Part shown: positions 27,801 to 39,800 of the stretch, piece by piece
Numbering within the stretch: the stretch's first letter is position 1
Layout: every line of letters begins with the position of its first letter
Notes under the pieces: generated by a model
What the model was told of the DNA's origin: nothing
What the model saw: only the letters and a program-made list of their open reading frames with translations
Databases searched by the model: none
DNA from: Rhyacophila brunnea
Lineage: Eukaryota > Arthropoda > Insecta > Trichoptera > Rhyacophilidae
Reading direction: 5' to 3'
Assembly: GCA_022495005.1 (NCBI GenBank)
Contig: JAGYXB010000665.1
Coordinates: 2,046,001-2,110,000, forward strand
DNA length: 64,000 nt
Program-made: the position numbers and the translations under genes

Positions 27801-30800
27801 TAGTTGATAATTTTCTTGTATTTAATGACCTGTTCTAGAATTATTCCTCCGGAAATGTAACCAATTTACGTACACAATATACATTATGCACGTTATTTTC
27901 CACGCTTTAATGCTAATAGGCTCTATCTAATCCCCACTTAAGTGTTAATGCAAATTTCTTTTTTAAATTTTAGTTTAACTACCTAAGTAAACGGTAAATG
28001 CAGTAAAAGTTTTCTTTTAAAATACGTTTTATTTTTAATCGATGTATGCAGATTGCAGATGATTAAAGTATATATCTACTGATTGCCTACTTACAGTGTA
28101 ACATTCCGAAGTAGGTATGTACTATTGTGTACAAATTATAAAAAATAATACCCTTTTAAATGCCTTGAGCTTATGGAAGTATAAATAATAATATAATTAA
28201 CATAATTAATTAGAAATGCAACGAATCTCATTCATTATAAAATACTATTTTTGAATTATTGCCATCCAAATAATAATATTTATAATACGATGAATGCATA
28301 TGAACTTCTCATATTCGTATTTTTCTGTTGGCATTAGAGGGTATCGATTGTAGCTTTTCCATACATATCGAAGATGTTGAGTGTTAATGACGTTATGATG
28401 AAATTGAGTTATTTAAATGGGGTTTGATTACTATTGGAAAATGTTTAATCAACGACAAAGTTGCTACATACTATTTATAAGTCAGTTAAAAAATATATAT
28501 ATGCTTGCTTGGGGTAATGGCAATTATTTTACTGGGGCGCCGACTCAATGGGAGTCATCCCCGTTATCTCTAGTTACTGTCTCTCAGATTGCCTTGGGGT
28601 ATTTGTTTTTAATACCGTTGTTGAGTTCTTTGGGCCTCGGTGGCTTCGCGACCGGGCCGAGGCCCAATTTGTGGTCTCGATTATGATTATCTCTTGTGGA
28701 TTAAAAAAGCTAGCACATTCTCCTTTCGGCCGTCCGTCGATTGCCGATTGCTCGCTCCTCCTATATATATATGACAAAAACTATACAATTATCTTTTTAA
28801 ATTACTCTCCTGTAATAACTACTAATGCCTTTTTAGCTTAGTATTGTCGATATAACAATATTGTATTACCCATAGTTAAGCTTATTTTTACAATTAATTT
28901 GCAAAGTGTATACCTACTAGATCATGATTCGCGGAGGCCATCTTACTGGCAGCGCAGACCGCGATCCCTTCCCGCAAAGTTCCGCGCCTCGACCACCCCA
29001 CCCTCCGCGGCGAGTTTTCTGTTGGGCAGTTTCGCATTACCCGACCGCACGACAGGTAACGTGGAAACGAGCCGCGCCGTCGCTGTCACCGCATAACACA
29101 GACAACGCTATGTTGCGAAATACATTTTGTGCCGACGTTTTGAAAACAAAAAGGCAATAACAACAGAATTGTTAATTTTTAATAGTTATGGAGGAAAAAA
29201 AGAGCGCGTCGCGAGATACGATTGACGAATCCTTCGACTCCATGACACCCTTCGAGGAAGAGGGTCCGCCGTCGATCGAGCAGGTGGAAACACCCCCACC
29301 AATGACTATAATTAAGCCTGAACACTCTAAAATTAAAACTAGACTTAGCGCCCTCGCGTCTCCTTTTAAAAATCCTAAAGGTTTTCATCTCGGTTCTTCC
29401 AAGCGCGGGAAATTTCTATCGGATAAGGAGGAGGACAGTGATAGAGACGCTAAAGATATGAGTAAACAGTCAAAGAAGAATAAAAAAAATAAAACGGACG
29501 ATGAAGACGCCGGAGTAGAGGGAGAAGAGGAGGGCGGAGTCAGCGCTGAGGAGGAAAAAGGGAAAGGCAAAAAGAAAAAGAAAGGGGCACGCAGCAGAGC
29601 GGGGGCACTAGTTCGAAGGTTCGGCTCATTCGGAGGGCGGCGTAACTCGTTGAAGGATACGGCGGCGAAGGATGCGGGGGCGGAGACTAGTGAAAGACGC
29701 TCTTCGGGCAGTTCGAGTCTCACTCCAGGCTCAGTCAAACGACGAACCCCAGACGGAGAGGACGGTCTGCTCTCTGAGCCGAGTCTCAACGATGAATCCG
29801 GCTCACATTACGGATCCGTTGAAGACGTCGAGCCGCCGCGGCCGGAAAACATGCCATCTCCCTTAGAAACAGAGAAAGGTCTTCCTGGATCGGAAAAAGG
29901 ATCAACCGCACCTGCCAAAGTCGACCTTCCCATTTTGGAAAGTGAACCGCCACTAGATATAGCGGCAATAGCTACGACCCATCCTGTTTCGACTCTTCCG
30001 TTTGCGGTATCTGCGTGGAGGCCTAAGTCTAAATCACAGGAGATAGAAAAGCCGATAGAGTCGCCGAGTCCCGAAGACGCCGTGCGCAGACGCATCGCGT
30101 TCGTCGCGCAGGCCACTATCGCACAGTCGGAGGATCGCGAGGGGTCGGAGGGGGGAGATGATCAATTGATGAGCGAAGAGGGTTCTCCGGCGACTCGCCT
30201 TTCTCGCATGGTGCGTTTGGCGCGACAGCAGCAGAATATCATCTCCGGAGAGCGGAGCAGTTGCGACAGCTTCGAAAGAAAAGAAGTGGCGTCACAGGAG
30301 CGAGCGGAAGCGACTGACGAATCGGAGTACGAGGAGACGGAAGAGTCGAGAGGTCAATCTGGAGAGGGTGGCATGCCCCCGTTTGGAGACATCATTGACG
30401 GACCGGATGCTAATGCAGATATGGGAAGTGGAACTTCGGTAAGATTTCAAAAACCCACTTGAAAGTATATAGATATATAAACAACATTCATAATTTATTT
30501 TATACAATCATAGGATAAGGTAAATACAATAAGTACAATACAAAGCTTTATTGTTTACACAAATACCAATCTGTAGCAATGTTTAGCATGCATAGGTAAA
30601 TCATTAATTATTTTTTCATAATTCGTAAACCAATCTATAAAACGTTCATAATAATATTAATGTCATATTAATGAAAACGATCAATGCGAGATTTTTTTTT
30701 GTAATTTGTTCACTATGTCGTTTATTATTAATGTAAATATGTTAACGCTTCTCTGAAAAGTAGTCTCGAAACTTGTTAACCACGTTGTATAAAAGTGAAC

Positions 30801-33800
30801 TCAGTTCTAATTCATGCTTCACTAAGAAAGGTGACTATCGAGAGCTTTCTCAAGCTCATATTTCAAAATAACTGAGCTTTCGTGTCTTGTTATTGTATTT
30901 TGTAAAGCTTTATTATGAATGCCGATACTCTTCACCATACGTCAGCATGTGAGTGTTGTGGTTGGAAAGTTGAAACAACGACTATTTTACAAGTAAGCCA
31001 TGTCGAAGAAGCAATCTCTAATAATTAAAATATAATATATTATATAGAAAATACCTCCACCGCATAATTTAATAACTATCGGAACTAGTGTCGTTAGCTT
31101 AACATGACTTTCTCAACTGATTATACAATACACTTTAATATAGTATTATATAAGTACACTGTCTTTCGTAAAATTTTAAGAATTTATAAATGCTTTTTTA
31201 TATGTAAGTACATATTTTTAAAGCGTGTATTTTGTTTATAATTTTGCTATATTTATTTTAAACTCGAAATTGCATGACGATTATTTTCGTCACAAAATTG
31301 TTTAACTTTTTATACCTGCTAGACTGCCAGACCTAGATTTTACTTAAGTATATTTTGGCAACAGTTAACATCACAACATAATATCACGTTAAACAATACA
31401 ATTACAATAGAAAATTTATTTGTGGATAGGGTAGTCTCTAGTTTGTTTTTAATATGTTGTACTCTATTTTTATTCTATATACCTACTAAAAAATAAATTA
31501 AAACCGAAATAAACAAATTATTTAGATTAATATGACCAGAAGAGTTGCTACGACGTACCTTATCACCTTATCAGAGTTTTAATTTATATTTATAACAGTA
31601 ATTTATCATGTCTTTCGTAATATTATTGACAATGAGCTTTTTTTAGCCAATTTATATTTAAATTAAATATCAAGTTCATTCTAAACCTGCCGCTCGTATA
31701 ATTGCACCCATTACTGGAACACAATTAATTTTTACGATAATAGTTATTTATATAAGTATTTCCAAAACTCATCCGTAAACATAATTTGAATGAATATACA
31801 TTTAATGGATAACATTAAAATAGATTATGTCTAAATTCCTGAATTTTATTATTATTTTTTTCGCTGTTTTAAATGTTATTTTTAGTTTTCGGTATGAATG
31901 TACCTACTACCTACTAATGATATTTTAAAAGATATCCTTTTGATGAGTAGTTGGGACTGTTCTTATACAAAGCAAATATTATTATGTACCTGGGTATCCT
32001 TTTACACGTTGCATTAAACTGTAGAATCTCACGGTATCGTGGAATTTGATATTATCTATTGATATCGTGGAACAGGAAAGGGATTTCCAAAGAGACCGTG
32101 GTATTTTAACTTCTGATCGTCGCAATATAAGATTACTCTGATCTCGTCAAACACGATACCTGTAATATTATGGACTATTCGCGTTGATTTATCAATAGAA
32201 ACAACATGACGTGTATAATAAAAAGGTCTTCGTATGCTAACTAGCCTGCTCATATACATTTGGGTTGGCTTATATTAAGTCCATTTTTTCGTAAACAAAT
32301 AATATATATTATTGTGGTCACTGTACTGTTAAAATATTAACTCTATCTACACTGCATTCGCGTTAATGCTTTCACTATCAGCTTTAATATTGAAATAGTA
32401 TATCTACGATTCTAAATCTATGGAGGACATGTTGAAAAATAAGGCGATGCTAATGGAGTCAAGCTTTTTTATTCTTTGATTTATTTTTTACTCAATATTG
32501 TAAGAAAGCATGCTTTAAAAAAAAATTCTACTTTCTTTGTATCTTCATGAAAAGCCACCACTATATGTGTAAATAAATCAATGGATTTTATTTTCATTTA
32601 AGAACAGTGATCAAATCTTACTTTGAAAATAGCAAAATATATGTAAATAACACCAGTTAACATATAATAGTGGTGGACAACCTATTTGAAAGAAGGTCCA
32701 ATTTATTCATTTTCTCTTTTAACGGGCCGCAGTGGATGAGATAATATAATATATTTTATTATTTTTAATTTAATAGTTACATATCAGCGACTCAAACCAC
32801 TCTCCGCTTTGCATTACATACGTATGTATTTGCACGATAGAACTTAGTATAAGTATTATAGGAAATCACAGTTTCGTCGAATTCGATTTAAAAAATTTGG
32901 TTATTAAGTATCTACTTGTTATTTTGGGCGGTAGTTTGTGCATCACTGATATATATATATATTAATATATTATGTGTATATTATATAACATGCCAAAAGA
33001 ATTTTTAAGTACACGTGAACTAATGATTTTCGTTCTGGAATTCACATACGCATATTCATAATATTTAAACGGTTTTGATAATTATATTACCAAGAGTTTT
33101 ATTTCGGTCATAAAAAAAATCATCGTTATCAAAATATTCAATGTCATTTTGATTATTTTCTTTTATTTAGAATTTATACGACTCAATACAGTTGCGTCGC
33201 TGAAAACAAAAATGGCAGTTAATTAAAAAATGACAGTTAAAATTAATTGTTGTCAATTCTTGATGAATGTGAAGCTTTTATATGAATACAAAAATTAGAG
33301 TAGGTAGGTACCTATCACTTAGATTATTACATTGACGTTTTGACCCAATGATCACATTTATTATTATTTACACTTTCACTTCGATTCGTTTACATATCGT
33401 CGGTCTATCTTGTAAACCTCGTAAATCCAAATCAACTAATTGTTCAGGAGACAATAAAAACTGTCTAATTTTGGTTTTAAATGGAATTTCGAAATTTCAA
33501 AAATCCATTTGGTTACTTTTTAAATCAGCAACTGTATTCAGTAATTATTTTTAATAAATTTTCATTATACTTATTAAAAATAGCCTTTTTTGGATTTATG
33601 AGGTTTTCATACTTAGTGTATTTTGCCTTTTGATGGATTTAGAAGGTTTTCAGTCATAAAAACGAGTACTGTTTAAGACAATTGCAAATTAAGACACATT
33701 GTATAGTTTACAAAAATATCAAATGTAATGTTTAAACTTATTAACAATTTTACTTATATAGGTATATTTAAAAAAAATAATAAATGAACATGCTATTTTT

Positions 33801-36800
33801 TTTTAATGTGGTAGATTATCGTAGTAATCGTGAAAATTTTTCGACAAAACAGTCTTCAGTTCTTGCAGATCATGATGTTTCCTTGGTTTGATTTTAAGAC
33901 GACTGGCATGTAGAGGTGGAAGGTCAGCAAACTTTTTAGGTGTGACGTCCTTGTCCTTTCTGTGAGGCAATCAATGACATTATTAATGGACAACGCACTC
34001 AATACAGTAGCTAGTAAGTAAATTCACGCACAGCGACATTCGCACATGTATAGGTAGACGTCACGCAATTTCCATTATGCGATATCACGCATCGGGAATT
34101 GATAGCAATATCACCTTTATTGTAATGGCGTTAGAACAGTGTTTCTAGTGTCAATGTTTATTTGAACGAACCCGTTTGAACCAAACCGTTCGGCAGACCC
34201 GACAAAAAGCATCAGGAATTTATAGAAATATCACCTTTATTGTAATGGCGTTAGAACAGATTATGCCATTCGGCAGACCCGACAAAAAAGTGAGTGTCAT
34301 TTTTATTCCCAGATGCTTCGTCCATATTAATGTCATTGGAGGCAATACACTCCAAACATCTGAAAATCTTAATTTATACTGTATAGTGCCATTTGGTTCA
34401 TATAATGATGCCCTTATATCAGTGACAACCGGATTACCAACTTTTTTTCCAGGACGAACACTTTTGATAAATTTAAAGTCAAATTTGTTGAAATCGTTGT
34501 GATACAGATATTCACTATAATATGGCTCTGGTTTTTTTCGAGCATTACGGCATTTATTCCGCAGGAACATTTAAGTATATCCTGTTTTTTTCAGATACCT
34601 TTCAATGGTAGAATGCATCGAATCAACTGGCATTTGGGTGTGTCCTTTTTCTAATATCCTAATATCATTCATCATTGCAATATTCAATAGTGAATTTTCC
34701 ATCGTCGAATTTCAATTTTGATATGTACAACCATCGCTATATATGATTAGTTCTCTTCTATCTGTTTCCGATAGAGATGGCAAAAACTTTTTTGATGCTT
34801 AACAGAACATGCTCCCATGCATGTTCTGTTTTTTTCCTTCCGAAATATTGCTCACCTCTTTCTATATTTGCCTTCTTTTTTTCACTTTTCCACTCGGACT
34901 TATCTGCCTTGCATTCATTTTTTTTCCTCCTTTTCCTTTAAGTGTCCGTACTGATTTCCTGTAACGAATCATCAGTATTGGAATAAGGAACTAAATAATG
35001 GCTTTTTCACGAGATTTTCATAGTTTGAAGATCTGTCAATAGTCTCGATTATATTATTTCCTGATAATTTTGCTAGTTGCGGTCTCACACTTATATTGTA
35101 AGAAGCTTCGTGTTGTGAATCATTCATTAAAACATTGTCATCGCTAGAAATGACCTCATATGGCGATGATAATGGAATAATATGTATGGTCTCATAATAT
35201 TCCCTTGGGATTATTTCTATATTATTTCCTTCCTTAGCAGCAGTTGTTTCAATTGTGTTATTTTTTATTTGTAGCATGCCCATACTTTTTTGAGCCCATG
35301 ACATCTGAAAACAGATTAAACTTTGTAAATTTTGCATTCACATAGTAAGTGGGTACTTGAATGTAATTTGATTTGTTTTCTTTTCTAATTGTATGTGCTA
35401 ATAAACTAAAAACCATTGAAAACAACCAAACATCATTAAATATGCATGTCATGAAATTCTAACCTGAAAAAAACGTTCTATTGTAAATGTAACATTGTGT
35501 GCATATTATGGGAAATCATTATAAATAAAACGCTTACCTTAATATTTAATCTATTATATTGTATCAATATAAATTAATTCCTCTCGTAATATGATACCCA
35601 AAGTATAGTTGTATAACGAAACAAGACGAAGGTAATGTAATACTCAAGACACTGTGACAGTTCTCCATACGAAATGGCGGGATTACGGTATTTACGAGGT
35701 TTGCAAATTTTATTGTTGTATGGACGCGATTTACGAGGTTTTTGTGGAATGATTTTTGAAATTATTAAACGAGATATGGATATAAGAGTTTAACACATTC
35801 GTAGATATTCAACCATTCTAACGTATTCGCTCAAAATCTCATTTTTGACCAAAACGGGATTTACGAGGTTTACAAGATAGACCGACGATATGCCGGGGGG
35901 TGATGATTACAATGATACATATTTTTAAAGAAATATAATATCTCGTTTCAAAAAGTGCCTTTTTTACGCAATTCAATACTTTTCCACGATATTTTATCCA
36001 TCCGTCATAATATAGATCTGAAGATTTTCTATAATAAAGAGACATTATTAATCCTAATGTATAATAAGTATTGAATAACAAAACATTATTCATAATTGCA
36101 AGAATGTCAATAATAAAATTTGGCGAGCGCCAGATATCTGTTTCGATTAAGTTAGTTGATTATTGCAATTTGAAGTACTTACATACTCCCGTTAAATAGG
36201 ATAGTTAAATAGCCAAGAGGTAAAAATACTCACCTGGAAATTGAAAGAGGTAAATTGGAATTCCACTCATTTTCTAATATGTATGTTTATGAGGCTTTTC
36301 AAATTATGTTTTTTCTTTAATATTATACTCAGTTTTTTTGAATGTTTAAGGATATTCGCAATCGATGGACAATTCAATGATACAGGTAGTGTTCAAGGAA
36401 CGCCTTACCATCGATACTCAGCAGGACACTGAACCGAGTGATTGTCCATCGACTGGGATCATCGTGTACTCCTTTATTAACGATACTCTTTCGGCGGCAA
36501 CCAACGGGTGATCAAACTAGTACCTACTATAGATTTTTAAAACGCCATAGAAGCCATATTTTTTTTCTAATTCCAACTAAAATTGACATTAATAATTGTG
36601 TTCAATCGTATTTGGAAAATCATCATGGAAAGATATACAGTTGTACAGCGTATACAGAATACAAAATTTATTACAACAATACGTAATGAATGTATTCGAA
36701 CTACGTTTTGGAAATTACGTGAAATTTATTGTCAAAATAATTGACCTACAGAGCTTACTATTCGTAATTTAATTAGAAAATTCGAGTCAAATGGTATTTT

Positions 36801-39800
36801 TTTGTAATTTAATCCAACCTGTCAAAAACGTAAACGTACTGTTGAAAATATCGATGTTAACAATCAATTACATGTCGTTTTCAAGAAATTGTTTCGTGTG
36901 GTTTATGGTCTGGAGGTGTAATTAAACCGTGTTTTTACGAAAACAAAAATGGAAATGCAATTACTGTCAATGGAGGATGCTACATAAACATGATAACGTA
37001 TTTTTTCTTTTATGAAATAGATGATTTTGATCTGGACGATATGTGGTTCTAACAATATGGTGCAACATGCCATACAGCTCTTGACATAATCAACTTATTG
37101 AGAAAAAAGTCCACTGAATATGTTTCTTATTTGATCCCTTTAGTTCAACCCAAAGTAGAGTTTTACTACTCTAATTCGTTGATTATCTTGAAACGTTTCC
37201 ATTAAAAATATTATTTAATGTCAATTATTTTGAAAATAATATATAGGGTGAAGCACCCAATTATTGGCACTTTAAGGGAACTGAGCAGTTCAAGTTCGCA
37301 CAGTATTCTATCAATTATCTTTCTAAGTTCTTATGTTTCTGATTTAAATAATATGTTTACTTAACTTTTATTTGAATACTTCCAATAACACTTTTGTATT
37401 GTGCATATGCACACAATTGTGATATTTCCTGAGTTTGGCCCTTACTCCAATTATTGGCATACTTTTTCCTATTATTGACACAACCTTTTCCAATTATTGG
37501 CACAGTTAATAGAGATCCAAAAAAGTGTATTAATCATGCAAATTAAACACGTTTTACACTAGTATTCATACATTTATTATTAGGTAACATTATTTTTAAA
37601 AAACCTCAAAAGAAATAATGATTATATTTAAATAAATTCAGGAACTAATTGAGATCAAAAATTCTCAAAAAATATTTAGGTGTCTAAAATAAATTACGTA
37701 AGTTCTTATGATGTTAACCGTTTAAATATTTAATCATCATCATTTAAAATGGCTTCAAGTTCTTCCACCGTGTATGATTTCTTACGACTGCTTAAAATTT
37801 TATCAAAAAGATCTCTAATCCCATCATTTTTCTTGTCTTCATCAACTATGGGATTCGAGACTTGTTGGTTAACTATTGGCACCAGAGGCTTGTTCAATCT
37901 TATATCGGCCAGTACTTTGATTCTTTTCGTTTCGGATATCATATTCTCTTTTTTTACATTAGGTTCTCTTTCCACTTGACATTCTCTTTTAGTTGTATTT
38001 TGCACAGGTCCGAACTGCACTTTCTTACTCTGTTTATTTATTAACGTTGCTGCTGTTTTTTTTGTAAGGTTTTTCTTTTCTCCTTGTTTAGTTTTCACTT
38101 CCTTTTGTTTTTGGATTCTCTCCTCTTTTCTTTTCTTGACTTGTTCTTCTTTAAGACTTTTTTCTCTCCGTTTCTGGGTTTCCTTGCTTTGCCATTCGTC
38201 TGAAGTTAAGACAAAGGAAACTCTTTCACTTTGTTTAACGCCTTTTCTTTGAGGTGTTTTCGGTTTTACTAAAACGTCACTTAATTTTACAGGGGTTAAA
38301 TATTCTTTCTGTTGACTAATAATATCCATAATCTCGCATTCTTTAACTACATGCTCTTTGCACGTTGCTATTAAATCACTTTCTGGAATCTCCATTTCGT
38401 TTTTATCTAAAGTAACTAAGTCACTTTCAAGCAAAGTTTTGTGTTCTTTTCTTTCAAATTTGTTTTTTCCCATTTCTTCAATAGATTTCTGCACAGTAAC
38501 TAAATCAAACTGTGAGTTATCAAGGATATCCATAAATAAAATTGGCATCTCTTCTATAGTGATTTCTTCTGTAAGGTTGTCCTCATGTAATATTTCTGAT
38601 TCTTGGTGCTTTTCATCATGTTGGAAATAGTTCAAAAGCTTTTTCAGGATTTTGTCACTGTCTATTAGAAAGTCGTCGGTAAGAGTTTGTAAGGCATTCA
38701 ATTTTTCTCTCCCACTATGTTATAAAACGTATCTTTTGATAGAGACTTTTCTTTGAAATTGTCATTGTTCTTCTCTTCGGTATTTGAATTTTCAATAGTT
38801 TTCTGACGTGCTAGGTATTTGTTAAAATTGATTGCATCACAATTCCATGGACATAAACCGGTGGTTCTAAAACCATGTATAACAGTAGAAGGCTTAATGC
38901 CGTTTACGACAGCTTCCTTGAGCACAGGAACAAAATCTGTTTTTGTGAGTGCAGCTAAGGGGTTTTCACGCCTCCACTTCAATACACTTTCTTTCCAAGC
39001 TTGCTTAAGTGGCCTGAATGCTGAAACATCGGCTGGCTGCAACAATCTTGTTGCGTTTGGATATAAAGCTACCAGAACTATGTCCAAGCTTTTACACAGT
39101 TCACTCACTTCCAGAGAGAGGTGCGTTTTGTGTCCGTCAACAAAAAGTAAAACGGGGAGTTGTCTTTTTGTTTTCAATAGATAAGGGTGTAAAACTTGAT
39201 GCTGTGACTGCCTCAGGTGCACGTATACTTAATCCGGGATGACGATACAAAAAGAGTTGGTACCATTTATTACCAGGTATTCCATCTTTGAATGGATTCT
39301 TTCTATTTGCTTTCTTTATGAAATGTGCAACACTCAATTGAACATCTAGTTTTATTCTAGGGAATCCTTTGCGGCAACAGTCTTTAATCCATTTCACGAA
39401 AGTCTCTTCCTCGTTTTTGGTTAATACTGTACTTGGTCCTGGAAGGTCTTGATGATCTACTTTCCGTAACCTGAACTGAATAGTTCCTCTCGGTACATGA
39501 AAGGTTTTTGCGGCCAGTTTTTTACTCATACCGCACTTTACAGCCTCAAGTGCTTTTACCAAGTTATCATGGTTGTATATTTTTCTTTTTATTATTGTGT
39601 TGTCGAGAGTCTTCTTCTTCTCTTTCCTCTTTTTCACATTAACTGGATCCATTTTGAATACTTCAGTCTGAAAATAAAGACACAAGCTATAATTTAACCC
39701 TATTATTGGCACAAGCCAAAACCAATTATTAGCATGGGGCTAACATTTGGAAAAAACGAGTGTAACATATTTTTATCAATGGAATTACTTAGAGCCTTAA

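Larger units (their letters stand above)
33393..35892. mobile_element. 2500-bp DNA transposon with perfect 36-bp terminal inverted repeats
   Basis: Bases 33393-33428 and the complement of 35857-35892 are identical over 36 bases, beginning CATATCGTCGGTCTATCTTG. The word TTTACGAGGTTT recurs near the right end (about 35690, 35730 and 35860). The interior carries a broken transposase on the minus strand and a short duplicated segment (34089-34139 repeated at 34209-34259). No clear target duplication is seen. I do not know the superfamily. Confidence 0.8.

Noticed and set aside
28535..28760. GC-richer block with open frames on both strands
   Set aside because: No protein family or splice structure recognised; it could be repeat debris. 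Not called as a gene.
29385..29789. 134-codon minus-strand open frame
   Set aside because: It is the antisense shadow of the GC-rich 417-codon Rab32 exon.
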